A DNA stretch of 64,000 bases, taken from assembly GCF_019393635.1 (NCBI RefSeq), contig NC_057863.1, forward strand, positions 627,629,791 to 627,693,790, read 5' to 3'. This document shows positions 20,951 to 29,884 of the stretch, one piece after another. The DNA is from Dromiciops gliroides. Its lineage: Eukaryota > Chordata > Mammalia > Microbiotheria > Microbiotheriidae. Both the position numbers and the translations under genes were made by a program. The notes beneath the pieces were generated by a model. That model saw only the letters and a list, made by a program, of their open reading frames with translations, was not told the origin of the DNA and did not search any database. Positions within the stretch are counted from its first letter, which is position 1; each line of letters starts with the position of its first letter.

Positions 20951-21107
20951 TGTTTGTTTGTTTGTTTTTTTAAGTGAGGCAATTGGGGTTAAGTGACTTA
21001 CCCGGGGTCACACAGCTAGTAGGTGTTAAGTGTCTGAGGCTGGATTGGAACTCAGGTCCTTCTGACTCCAGGGCCGGTGCTCTATCCACTGCGCCACCTA
21101 GCTGCCC
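20951..21107 (-). repeat. tRNA-derived CORE-SINE with TSD
   Basis: A-subtype minus-strand copy with a (GTTT)n tail. TSD CAGACCTGGTTTTTT at 20,936-20,950 and 21,108-21,122. Confidence 0.96.
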
Positions 21108-21144
21108 CAGACCTGGTTTTTTAAGAATTAAAGAAACCATACTG

Positions 21145-21319
21145 GGGGCAGCTAGGTGGCGCAGTGGATAAAGCACTGGCCTTGGATTCAGGAGTACCTG
21201 AGTTCAAATCCAGCCTCAGACACTTGACACTTAACTAGCTGTGTGACCCTGGGCAAGTCACTTAACCCCCATTGCCCTGCAAAAATTAAAAAAAACAAAA
21301 CAAAAAACAAACAAAAAAA
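21145..21319 (+). repeat. tRNA-derived CORE-SINE with TSD
   Basis: B-subtype plus-strand copy with an AAAC-rich tail. TSD AAAGAAACCATACTG at 21,130-21,144 and 21,320-21,334. Confidence 0.96.
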
Positions 21320-21349
21320 AAAGAAACCATACTGAAAACATTAGTTATG

Positions 21350-21472
21350 GGGACAGCTAGGTAGCACAGTAGATAAAGCACCAGCCCTGGATTCAGGAGG
21401 ACCTGAGTTCCAGTCCAGCCTCAGACACTTGACACTAGCTGTGGGACCCTCATCGCCCTACCTCGCCAAAAA
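21350..21472 (+). repeat. tRNA-derived CORE-SINE, internally shortened
   Basis: Head complete, but core reduced: 'TGACACTAGCTGTGGGACCC' runs straight into 'TCATCGCCCTACC', so the 'GGGCAAGTCACTTAACC' segment is lost. Confidence 0.88.
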
Positions 21473-21516
21473 ATTATCTAAGTTAGCATAAGAAAGGTCC
21501 TTACTCATATTGCTCT

Positions 21517-21662
21517 TGGGGCAGCTAGGTGGCACAGTGAATAGAGCACCAGTCCTGGAGTCAGGAGTACCTGAGTTCAAATTCGGCCTCAGACACATAA
21601 CACTTACTAGCTGTGTGACCCCGGGCAAGTCACTTAACCCCAATTGCCTCACTAAAATATAT
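21517..21662 (+). repeat. tRNA-derived CORE-SINE with TSD
   Basis: A-subtype copy. TSD ATATTGCTCT at 21,507-21,516 and 21,663-21,672. Confidence 0.93.
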
Positions 21663-21672
21663 ATATTGCTCT

Positions 21673-21885
21673 CAGGGGTACAGTGGATAGAGTGCTAGGC
21701 TTGGAGTCAGGAAGACCAGGGTTCAGATCTTGCCTGAGACATTTACTAGCTCTGTGACCCTAGACAAGTCACTTAACTTCACTCCGCCTCAGTTTCCTCA
21801 CCTGTCATATAAGGAGGTTAGCCTCAATAGCCTCTAATATACCTTCTAGCTCTAATTCAATGATTTCTGTGAAAATAATTTATCT
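21673..21885 (+). repeat. MIR-type SINE with the 'cttctagctctaa' end
   Basis: Plus-strand copy with 'GGTTCAGATCTTGCCTGAGA', the core, 'CCTCACCTGTCATATAAGGA' and the end 'CCTCTAATATACCTTCTAGC'. Confidence 0.8.
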
Positions 21886-22004
21886 TGATATGACTTCTTT
21901 CATTCTCAAAAATCAGGTCTGATGGTGTCACTCCCTTCCTCATAAAACTTCCATAACTCACTATGACCTCTAAGATAAAATATAAAATGGGTTTGTGAAT
22001 AGAA

Positions 22005-22085
22005 TCATAGAATCAGAGCTAGATGTAAATTTAGAAGTCATCTAGTACAATTTTCACATTTATAGATGAGGAAAGTAACAGTGTG
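22005..22085 (-). repeat. MIR-type SINE 3' fragment
   Basis: 'GAATCATAGAATCAGAGCTA' to 'ATTTATAGATGAGGAAAG', the complement of the end seen in the previous element. Confidence 0.7.
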
Positions 22086-22273
22086 CTACACAGATTGTTA
22101 TATCAAAATTTTATTTGAATGGTAGTGGGTAGGGAGGGACAGGGGAAGATGTATTCAGTTTTAGTTTAAATTGTTTTTATATTTACAATATATGGAACAA
22201 ATAAAAATATTATCTTACCCAGTAATGATGTATGTTGCTGTGATCTGAAATTAGCGCCCTCTTAAATGTCGCA

Positions 22274-22430
22274 GCGCTATAGTGCAGAGCCCCAGGCTTG
22301 GAGTCAGGAAGACTCATCATCCCGAGTTAAAATCTACCTTAGACACATACTAGCCATGTGACCCTGGGCAAGTCATTTAACCCCAATTGACTCACAACAA
22401 AAACAAAAACACAAAAACAAAAATAACTTG
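22274..22430 (+). repeat. CORE-SINE copy, mixed type
   Basis: Has the 'GAAGACTCATCATCCCGAGT' head insert typical of the RTE-tailed family but the 'CCCCAATTGACTCAC' plus A-rich end of the young SINE. Confidence 0.8.
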
Positions 22431-22439
22431 GTTAAATAG

Positions 22440-23165
22440 TTCGGTAGGTAATGAATGTACTCTTCCCTCATTCAAATTGTAATTCAGGTTCCAATTTGAG
22501 CTGAAAGAGACATTAGAACACTTTTCAAAGACCAGTTACATTATGGAACCAATAAATGTGTATTTAAAATCAATCATGAGGGTCTTTGAGAAGAAAAGAT
22601 ACGGTTGGAGAAAGAAAAAAAGCAGCATCTGAAATCCCCATATTAAATACTACGCCAACGGCCCACGGGAGAGTCACGTGACATTTTCCAGTTGTCCAAA
22701 GACAGGATGCAGAACCCAGCTGAAATGGTATGTCCTGACCTCCCCAGCCATAAGGTTGAATTATAGTCCAATTAGTGGAAGAGAATGGGGTTTTGTCTCC
22801 ATCTCCTCCCCAGAGAGGCAAAGGTAAAGCTGGAATTATAATTTGCTGGACAAACCCTGTCTGAGAGCGTCTCTCCCACCAGTCCCTGAAGCAAATGCTC
22901 CGTATGTAAAGGATTGCCTTGGATCGAAATGTAAGATGTCAAAGCAAAAAATACAAAGAGTTCCTTTTTTCCCCTGAGCTAAAAGGCCGGGATGCTACTT
23001 CGGTGACACCATGATCCCAATAACATATCCTCACCGCCGGAGCAAACGCGGTTATAAAAGTCTTACATCCTGCCCAGAGTACCTTCCTGGCTGAAGAGTT
23101 TGACAAGAGAGACCTTTGTATTCCTAACGATCGCTCTTCTCCCATTATTAGCACCTGGCCATCAA
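22440..23165. promoter_or_regulatory. Repeat-free block, candidate conserved element
   Basis: About 720 bp without repeats. It has a perfect GTCACGTGAC palindrome at 22,673-22,682 (E-box/CLEAR-type), CpG-containing stretches near 23,030, and a TATAAAAG string at about 23,052-23,059 after 'GGAGCAAACGCGGT'. No coding exon was found. Enhancer or distal promoter are both possible. Confidence 0.4.
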
Positions 23166-23169
23166 AGGC

Positions 23170-23545
23170 AAAGCAAGGCTCTGTAATGGAAAGAACATTG
23201 GAGCCAGAGGAGCTGAGTTAGAATCTTGACTCACAAGTATCTGGTCTTGGGCAAGTCACTCAGCTTCTTACCTGGAAAAAAAAATGGGGGATGGTCCAGG
23301 TGAGCTCAAAGGTCCCTTCCAGGTCTGAATCTATGGTCTGTGTGGGAGAGTAGAAAGAACAGTCCAGCCTGAGTCGAGCTTCAAATGCTACTTTGGAAAC
23401 TTACTATCCCTGTGACTTTGGACAAGTCAACTAACCTTCTCCAGCCTCAGTTTCCTTATCAGTAGCATGATGGGGTTGAACTAGCTGGCCTTGGAGGTCC
23501 CTTCATTCTCTCTACGTCTGATCCTGCTTTACGATCTTATGACCT
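23170..23545 (+). repeat. Two MIR-type SINEs in a row
   Basis: First copy (23,170-23,335) has 'CTTGGGCAAGTCACTCAGCT' and 'AAGGTCCCTTCCAGGTCTGA'. The second (23,340-23,545) has 'TGGACAAGTCAACTAACCTT' and 'GGTTGAACTAGCTGGCCTTG'. Both are the MIR type that ends in the 'gtcccttcca' motif. Confidence 0.78.
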
Positions 23546-23576
23546 AGGTCCCTCGTCTTGTCTCCCTTCCATTCCA

Positions 23577-23880
23577 GGGGTTCTTGACAATTTTTGTATC
23601 TGAGGGACCAACGATCAGTTTTGTGAACTTGGATGGGGGGAAAATGACACCTTTATTTTCACTACCCTTTAGTTCACTTTATAATATTATGTATTTTATT
23701 TTCTATATTTTAAACCTTTATTCCGAAAAGGTGTCCATAGACTTCAGGCTGCCAAAGAGGTGGGTGACCCAAAAAAGGTTAAGGACCCCTCATGTCATGG
23801 GCCCCTTTGGTAGTCTGGCCAAGCCTATGGGCTTCTCAGAATGTTTTAAAATAATTTAAGGAAATGCTAAATTTCAATTA
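23577..23880 (+). mobile_element. hAT-like non-autonomous DNA element
   Basis: Inverted ends are visible: 'CAGGGGTTCTTGACAATTT' at the left and 'AAAAGGTTAAGGACCCCTCA' at about 23,774. Inside are 'TTTTGTGAACTTGGATGGGG' and 'GTGTCCATAGACTTCAGGCT'. A related stretch follows to about 23,880. No transposase. Confidence 0.6.
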
Positions 23881-23899
23881 GAGGTTAGTGAAAATAAAG

Positions 23900-24055
23900 A
23901 TGCAATATTTTCTCCATCCAAATTCAAGTGATTTGGGGAGGGGCAGAGGGAAAGGAAGGAGGGAGAAAAATTTGGACCTAAAAATCTTATGAAAACAAAT
24001 GTTGAAAGTTGTCTTTACATGTAACTGGAAAATAATAAAATACTTTTGTGATAAT
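23900..24055 (+). repeat. L1 3' terminus
   Basis: G-rich run, then 'GGGAGAAAAATTTGGACC', 'ATCTTATGAAAACAAATG' and 'TCTTTACATGTAACTGGAAA' with an AATAAAATA end: the plus-strand tip of the marsupial L1 3' UTR. Confidence 0.8.
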
Positions 24056-24124
24056 TTTTTAAATTAAAAAACTCAAGTTTTTAAATGCATAAAATCAAAT
24101 TCATAGTATTTATTACAAAATATA

Positions 24125-24295
24125 GAGTGGCATTTAGGTGGCAAAGAATTCAAATCCAACCTCAGACACATACTGGCTATGAGACCCTGAGCAAGTCAAT
24201 TCACCTGTTTATCTCAGTTTCCTCATCTGTAAGATGATGATAATAATACTTACACAATTTACCTTATAGAGTCACTGGGAAGTAAGTGCTTTATA
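24125..24295 (+). repeat. MIR-type SINE
   Basis: Plus-strand copy with 'CAAATCCAACCTCAGACACA', 'CTCATCTGTAAGATGATGAT' and a shortened head. Confidence 0.78.
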
Positions 24296-24308
24296 ACCAT
24301 AGTAAGGG

Positions 24309-24700
24309 CTCTCCCTCCCTTCTTTCCTCCCTTCCTTTCTCCCTTCCTCCCTCCCCTCTCTCTTTCCCTTTCTTTCATTCATTCTTTCCTTCTCCCTTTC
24401 TTTCTCTCTTTTTCTCCCTTTCTTTCCTTCCTTCCTTTCTTTATTCCCTTCTCTCTTCTTTCTCCCTTTCTTACTTTCTGTTACTCTCTTTCTTTCTCCT
24501 TTCCTTCCTATCTTCCTTTCTTCCTTCCTCCTTTCTTTTTTCCTCTTTCTTTCTTCATTCCATTCTTCCTCCCTTTCTTTCTTTTTTTGCTCTCCTTTTC
24601 TCTCTCCCTCTTTTTTCCTTCCTCTCTTTTTCTTCCTTCCTTCTTTTTTCTTTCTTTCTTTTCTTCTTTCCTTCCTTCATTACTTCATTCATTCATTTGC
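24309..24700. repeat. 390-bp homopyrimidine tract
   Basis: Almost pure C/T on the plus strand, made of CCTT, TTTC and CTCC units with few purines. The 142-residue Ser/Phe/Leu-rich frame across it is an artefact of composition. Long mirror-like pyrimidine tracts can form triplex DNA. Confidence 0.95.
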
Positions 24701-24721
24701 AGAAACATCACTGAACAACGA

Positions 24722-24890
24722 AAAAAGCACTCATGGGCTCTGGAGTGAGAGGATTTAGGTTCAAGTGTGTGACCTTGGGCAAATTATTTAACTTCCCTCC
24801 ATTTCCTGTGTAAAATAAGGGGATTGAACTAAGTAGACTCTGAGGTCTCTCTCCATCCCTAGATCTATGTTCCTATGATCTTTCTGCTCA
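24722..24890 (+). repeat. MIR-type SINE
   Basis: 'GTGTGACCTTGGGCAAATTA', 'GGGGATTGAACTAAGTAGAC' and 'TCTGAGGTCTCTCTCCATCC'. Confidence 0.75.
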
Positions 24891-25390
24891 TACATGTCTC
24901 TCACACATCCTTTATACCTCTTTTCTTGTGCAAGTAATTCCCCATCAGCAATATGTTACAACTTACCCAGTCATCCATGACTCTCTCCATTGCCCCTTGA
25001 GTGACCTTCAGCTTTATTTCTTTGAAGACCGTGATATTCTATGACTCACAGTCATGCAGCAGTTCTGCAAATATCAACTGAGCACCTACTATGTACAAGG
25101 CAATCCACTAGCCACTGTCATACCTTCTGAACCTCAGTTTTATGATCTATAAAATGGGGATAGTAATATTTCCATACTTCCCTCCACTCAGGCTTGTCAT
25201 GAGAAGAAAGATCTGTAACCTTGAAAGAGGTCTGGAAATGTGTTGTTATTATTGCTTTGCCTTTCACCTCCATTTCCAACATAAAGAAGTCAAATCATTT
25301 TGTCTCATTTTTAATGTACCGGAAAAAATATATAAACAGGGGAACATTATTAAAATAAGAAAATAATAGCTGGATATTAGACCTAAGCAA
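24890..25390. other. Mixed old repeat remnants
   Basis: Contains a short 'TGAGCACCTACTATGTACAAG' type piece near 25,078 and an MIR-like 'CTATAAAATGGGGATAGTAA' near 25,148. No exon supported. Confidence 0.45.
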
Positions 25391-25394
25391 CAAC

Positions 25395-25442
25395 TTGGGT
25401 TGTATATATACACACAGATGCATACATACATACATACATATG
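25395..25442. repeat. (TACA)n microsatellite
   Basis: TATA/CACA tract passing into CATA units. Confidence 0.85.
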
Positions 25443-25444
25443 TT

Positions 25445-25560
25445 CATCTTATCTCTCCTGGTTTAATATAAGGGCAGGAATTGTTTTATTTCCATCTTTG
25501 CACTCCCAGTGCCTAGTGCAATGTCAAGCCACATCGTAGGTACTTAAATACTTTTTGATT
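25445..25560 (+). repeat. L2 3' end
   Basis: 'AAGGGCAGGAATTGTTTTAT', 'CCAGTGCCTAGTGCAATGTC' and 'GTAGGTACTTAAATACTTTT'. Confidence 0.75.
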
Positions 25561-25694
25561 GATCGATTACTTGATCATTGGGGAAGACAGCCCAAGATTT
25601 GGAATCTTAGAGCCTGATTTCAAATCTTGGACCTGTCATTTCCTTCCTTCTGTGAAATGGTGGGATTCGATTCAATGGTCTCTATGTTCCTTTC

Positions 25695-25890
25695 CATATA
25701 TAAATAAATCAACAAGCATTTACTACGTACCTACTATGTGCCAGGCACTATGCTAAGTATTGGGGATACAAAGGCAAAATGAAACAGGTCCTGCCTTCAT
25801 GGAGCATACAGTCTATCAGAGGAGATAAACATACATCTCTAAATAGATACAAAATAGTTACAAAATGTCAGGGTGGGGGAAGAAAAAAAG
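25695..25890 (+). repeat. Interspersed repeat Z fragment
   Basis: 'AACAAGCATTTACTACGTAC', 'TGTGCCAGGCACTATGCTAA', 'GGTCCTGCCTTCATGGAGCA'. A 5' piece of the family at 15.1 and 28.1 kb. Confidence 0.72.
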
Positions 25891-25959
25891 TATTATCTTA
25901 TGCCTCTACTCTTTTAAATAGCTAGTTTTTAAAAAGTGACCTCTAAAGTAAAGGTCTTT

Positions 25960-26550
25960 AATAAATTTTAAAATGGCAAAAAATCCATTTTAACTGAAAC
26001 TCAGATCCTGAGACATAAGCCGAGAGCAAGTGGGTGTTTGGCAGGAGTAGGGATTTCCTGCCTCATCCCTGTTTGATGAAACCTCAAGTTATAACATTCT
26101 GTTATGTCACTAAGATTCATAGGCTGCCAAACCTCATCCTAGACATTTATGTGGGTTTTCCCGAATACCCCTCAGCAACTTAAATTCTAGATGTTATTGC
26201 CAGAAAAAAGAGTAGGACAGGAAATGTAATGTGACTAACCGCTAGCAATTGCAAAACGTTTTTCATGGGCATTTTCCATGTCTGGGAACTGTACATTAAT
26301 TGGGAACCACGGCATGTCCATAGGCATCCCAAGACTGGTGACTTAGAGACTAGAGGAGAATTATGGTTGTGGTGGTAAATGAACTTTTTAGCAGTGACTG
26401 TTATATGTTAGTCGTTTTTGCCGCACAAAATTGAAATCATGTGTTAGTTAAGGTCAGAGTTAAGTTATGTGTTTTACTGGTAGACCAGTCATTCTGTCCA
26501 AGAAAAATGTTTAGCTTTTAGCTATTTGGAAAATCAAAGAAGGAAGAATC
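25960..26550. promoter_or_regulatory. Repeat-free block, candidate conserved element
   Basis: About 590 bp without repeats. It is rich in homeodomain-like strings such as GCTAGCAATTG (near 26,242) and ACATTAATTGGG (near 26,292). No open frame of note. Regulatory role inferred. Confidence 0.38.
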
Positions 26551-26554
26551 TCTG

Positions 26555-26775
26555 AGGCGGTATGACGTAGCAGATAGAAAACAGGCCTTGAAGCCAGGAA
26601 GATCTGGGTTCAAGTTCCATTGCTGACACATACTGACTATGTGACCCCGGACAAAATCCCTTAAGCTCTCAGTGCCCCAGGCCACTCTCTATAAGTTACA
26701 CAGAATTGTTGATCTGTAGCTGTGGGTGGAATTTATCTACCAGGAATTTCTCTACAATGATAAAAGCACAGGTCT
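26555..26775 (+). repeat. CORE-SINE with the alternative 3' tail
   Basis: Head and core ('TGTGACCCCGGACAAAATCC'), then 'CCAGGCCACTCTCTATAAGT' and 'TACCAGGAATTTCTCTACAA', the tail type also seen at 5.9 and 42.5 kb. Confidence 0.68.
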
Positions 26776-26829
26776 CTCTGCCAACCGCCACCCCCCCTCC
26801 CACCTCCAAAAAAAGAGAAAAAAACTAGT

Positions 26830-26962
26830 TAGTCACAAACACCTAGTTTTAAGTGCTGCCTCTGACATCCAGGCTGTGAGACCCTGAGCAACTACCTTAA
26901 CTTCTCTGGGTCCCAGACCTCTCTCTGAAACTGGAGTTCTTCATCTGCATAAGGGGAGGGAG
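26830..26962 (+). repeat. CORE-SINE fragment, alternative tail
   Basis: 'GCTGTGAGACCCTGAGCAAC', 'CCAGACCTCTCTCTGAAACT' and 'AAGGGGAGGGAGTTTCTTGG'. Confidence 0.55.
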
Positions 26963-26964
26963 TT

Positions 26965-27118
26965 TCTTGGATCATTGTATTGCTAAGCATAGTTTAGTCA
27001 TTCACAATTCTTCATCAAACAAAATTGCTGTCTTTGTGTACAACATTGTCTTGGTTCTGCTCATTTCACTATACATCAGTTCATACAAATCTTCCCAAGC
27101 CTTTCTGAAGTCATCCAG
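26965..27118 (-). repeat. L1 3' UTR fragment
   Basis: 'GGATCATTGTATTGCTAAGC', 'TGGTTCTGCTCATTTCACTA' and 'CATCAGTTCATACAAATCTT': the antisense L1 3' family. Confidence 0.75.
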
Positions 27119-27164
27119 GAGGGAGTTTCCATACTGAGAGTTCTGTTATACAGATAAAAACACT

Positions 27165-27242
27165 AATATGGATAAAAAGAAAAGAAAAAGAGAAGAAAAA
27201 AGAAAAGGAAGGGGAGGGAAAGGGAAGAAAAAAAGAAAATCA
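27165..27242. repeat. Purine-rich tract
   Basis: About 75 bp of almost pure A/G on the plus strand. Confidence 0.85.
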
Positions 27243-27319
27243 TGGCTAAAGAATTTTAAAATATCTAAAATTGGGGGGGTTATTGAAACAACAATAACTC
27301 ATATAAATGTATATTAATA

Positions 27320-27453
27320 GGGCAGCTAGATGGCGCAGTGGTTAAAGCACCGGCCTTGGATTCAGGAGTACCTGAGTTCAAATCCGGCCTCAGACACTTG
27401 ACACTTAAGTCACTTAACCCCCATTGCCCTGCAAAAAAAAAAAAAAAGAATAC
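27320..27453 (+). repeat. tRNA-derived CORE-SINE with core deletion
   Basis: B-subtype copy with a perfect 16-bp TSD TAAATGTATATTAATA (27,304-27,319 and 27,454-27,469). About 22 bp of the core between 'TTGACACTT' and 'AAGTCACTT' are missing, so the conserved 'CTGTGTGACCCTGG' is gone although the copy looks young. Confidence 0.95.
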
Positions 27454-27469
27454 TAAATGTATATTAATA

Positions 27470-27780
27470 ACTGACATTTATATAGAGCTTTAGGGTTTGC
27501 AAAGTGTTTTACATCCATGATCTCCTTTGAGTTTTCCAACAACCTTGTGAGGTGGATCCTATAGATATTACTAACCCATTTGATGAATGAGTTAACTGAG
27601 GCTCAGAGACAAAGGATGCAGACCCAGCTCCTCCCGGTTCCAAGAGCACCCACACTAAACAGATTCTTTAGGGAAAATGTCATTTTAAACAGGGCATCGG
27701 ATGGTAGGATCCAAGAGCTAGAGGTGAAAGGGAATGCAGTGGCCACATAACCCAACTGTCTCATTTTACAGGTCTTTTCT
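27470..27780 (-). repeat. MIR copies, two pieces
   Basis: Antisense MIR at 27,470-27,650 ('AGGGTTTGCAAAGTGTTTTA', 'CAACAACCTTGTGAGGTGGA'). A 3' fragment lies at 27,695-27,775 ('GTCTCATTTTACAGG'). Confidence 0.75.
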
Positions 27781-28003
27781 TAGAGTTTTTCATGACTGGT
27801 TCGTTTCTCTTTTAATTTTTTAGATTAGTAACATAAGAATGCACCCCACAGGGGTATGCAGCAGGAAGCTTTCAAAGCTGGATATCATGTTGAGTGAATA
27901 TCCAAAAGAAAATAATATTAATGAAGAAACTAATTATAATATAGCTGCTTTAGAGAATTAAGTAAGATTCCATTTTCAAAAGCAGCTCTAAAGTGCTGTG
28001 CCT

Positions 28004-28013
28004 TGTGTGTGTG

Positions 28014-28056
<43 letters not shown>
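28004..28056. repeat. (TG)n microsatellite
   Basis: About 53 bp of TG with one GC interruption. Confidence 0.95.
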
Positions 28057-28060
<4 letters not shown>

Positions 28061-28099
28061 AACACATCTTACCTTACCAAACCATGGATCTCTGGGTAT

Positions 28100-28544
28100 G
28101 ATTTACAAGCATTTATTAATTGCCCACTGTGTACCAGGCACCACACAAGGCTCTGGCTATGAAAAGACAAAAATGAAACAGTCTCTACCCTTAGAGAGAT
28201 TACATTCTATCCAAGGAGACAATACATATAGACAGAAGAGTGCATACAAAATAGATACACATAAACGTAAGGCAGTTTGGTGGAGGGAGAGGGCATTAGT
28301 GTCTGGAAATAATCAAGAAAGGTCTCCTTAGAGAGGAGTTGTTCAAGCTGAGCTTTGAAGGAAGCTAGGGATTTCATGAGGCAGAGGTGCATAAGGGAGG
28401 GCATTCAAGGCAGCAGGAACAGCCCAGGCAAAGGCATAGAGACAGGTGATGGAGAGTAAGGAATACTATGTAAAGGGGAGTACTGTGTAATAATCTTGGA
28501 AAGACAGGTTGGAATGAGGTTGTAAAGGGTTGTAAATATCTTTT
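28100..28544 (+). repeat. Interspersed repeat Z, long copy
   Basis: 'CAAGCATTTATTAATTGCCC', 'GTACCAGGCACCACACAAGG', 'AAACAGTCTCTACCCTTAGA', 'GAGCTTTGAAGGAAGCTAGG' and 'GCAGGAACAGCCCAGGCAAA'. This is the fullest copy in the window and shows that the family is over 400 bp long. Confidence 0.7.
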
Positions 28545-28707
28545 TTGGGTTTTTTTGTTTGTTTGTTTTTTTAGTGAGGCAATTGGGGTTAAGTGACTTG
28601 CCCAGAGTCACACAGCTAGGAAGTGTTAAGTGTCTGAGGCCGGATTTGAACTCAGGTCCTTCTGACTCCAGGGCTGGTGCTCCATCCGCTGTGCCACCTA
28701 CCTGCCC
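28545..28707 (-). repeat. tRNA-derived CORE-SINE with TSD
   Basis: A-subtype copy inserted in repeat Z. TSD TGTAAATATCTTTT at 28,531-28,544 and 28,708-28,721. Confidence 0.95.
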
Positions 28708-28732
28708 TGTAAATATCTTTTAAAAAATAATT

Positions 28733-29408
28733 AGGGGAGCAGGTAGGTGGTGCAGTGATAGAGCACTGACCCTGGAGTCAGGAGGACCTGAGTTCAAATC
28801 CGGCCTCAGACACTTGACACTTCCTAGCTGTGTGACCCTGGGCAAGTCACTTAATCCCAGCTGCCTCACCAAATAATAATAATAATAATGATAATTAGGG
28901 GTGGGGCAGCTAGGTGGCCCAGTGGATAGAGCACTGGCCCTGGAATCAGGAGTACCTCCTGAGTTCAAATCCGGCCTCAGACACTTAACACTTACTAGCT
29001 GTGTGACCCTGGGCAAGTCACTTAACCCCAATTGCCTCACTAAAAAAAAAATAATAATAATAATAATAATTAGGGTGGCAGCTAGGTGGTGCAGTGGATA
29101 GAGCACCAGCCCTGGAGTCAGGAGGACCTGAGTTCAAATCCAGCCTCAGACACTTGCCAACTTACTAGCTGTGTGAACCTGGGCAAGTCATTTAACCCCA
29201 ATTGCCTCACCAAAAAAAAAAAAAATTAGTAAAAAAATAATTCGGGGGCAGCTAAGTGGAACAGTAGATAGAACACCGGCCCTGGAGTCAGGAGGACCTA
29301 AATTCAAATCCAGCCTCAGACACTTGACACTTAGTAGCTGTGTGACCCTGGGCAAGTCACTTAACTCTCATTGCTCCACAAAGTAATAATAATAATAATA
29401 ATAATAAG
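28733..29408 (+). repeat. Head-to-tail array of four CORE-SINEs
   Basis: Four plus-strand copies at about 28,733-28,890, 28,902-29,065, 29,075-29,225 and 29,244-29,408. Each is preceded by ATAATTAGG(G/T)-like sequence and three end in (AAT)n tails. The first three are A subtype and the last has mixed ends ('CTCATTGCTCCAC'). They differ by many substitutions, so they are separate insertions and not one recent tandem duplication. Confidence 0.93.
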
Positions 29409-29512
29409 GCAAATTTACCTTAATGTCACTTCGTAGAAAGTCATAGCTTGTGATAGACAAACCCAAGAAGGTATAAGCAAGATAAATCTTTGTCCTCTTT
29501 TTCTCTTTACGC

Positions 29513-29880
29513 AAAGAGGCAGTGTGGTTCAGCGGAAAGAACACTGGAACTGGAATCCTAGGACCGGGGTTCAAATCCTTGCCCTACCTCTTATTACTTG
29601 TGTCATCTTGGATAAGTCACTTAGCCACATCTCTGAACCTCAGTTCCCTTAATCTGTAAGATGAAAGGATAGGGGCGGCTAGGTGGCACAGTGGATAAAG
29701 CACCGGCCCTGGATTCAGGAGGACCTGAGTTCAAATCCAGCCTCAGACACTTGACACTTACTAGCTATGTGACCCTGGGCAAGTCACTTAATCCCCATTG
29801 CCCCCCCCCCCAAAAAAAGATGAAAGGATAAGACTAAATGCTCTCGAAGGTCCCTCCCAACTATACCACCATGATCCTGT
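29513..29880 (+). repeat. MIR-type SINE split by a younger SINE
   Basis: Plus-strand MIR type: 'GGGGTTCAAATCCTTGCCCT', 'CTTGGATAAGTCACTTAGCC'. It continues after the insertion with 'AGACTAAATGCTCTCGAAGG' and 'TCCCTCCCAACTATACC'. Confidence 0.82.
29672..29816 (+). repeat. tRNA-derived CORE-SINE nested in MIR
   Basis: B-subtype copy with a C run before its short tail. TSD AAGATGAAAGGATA at 29,658-29,671 and 29,817-29,830. Confidence 0.96.
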
Positions 29881-29884
29881 AAAA

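Noticed and set aside
21145-21220. tRNA genes suggested by A and B boxes
   Set aside because: The boxes belong to SINE heads. No cloverleaf with an acceptor stem and anticodon loop follows.
24286-24714. 142-residue Ser/Phe/Leu-rich open frame
   Set aside because: Direct translation of the homopyrimidine tract, which contains no stop codons by composition.
28733-29408. Regular spaced repeats resembling a CRISPR array
   Set aside because: The repeating unit is a 150-bp SINE with A-rich tails in a marsupial genome. No cas genes and no short direct repeats with unique spacers.
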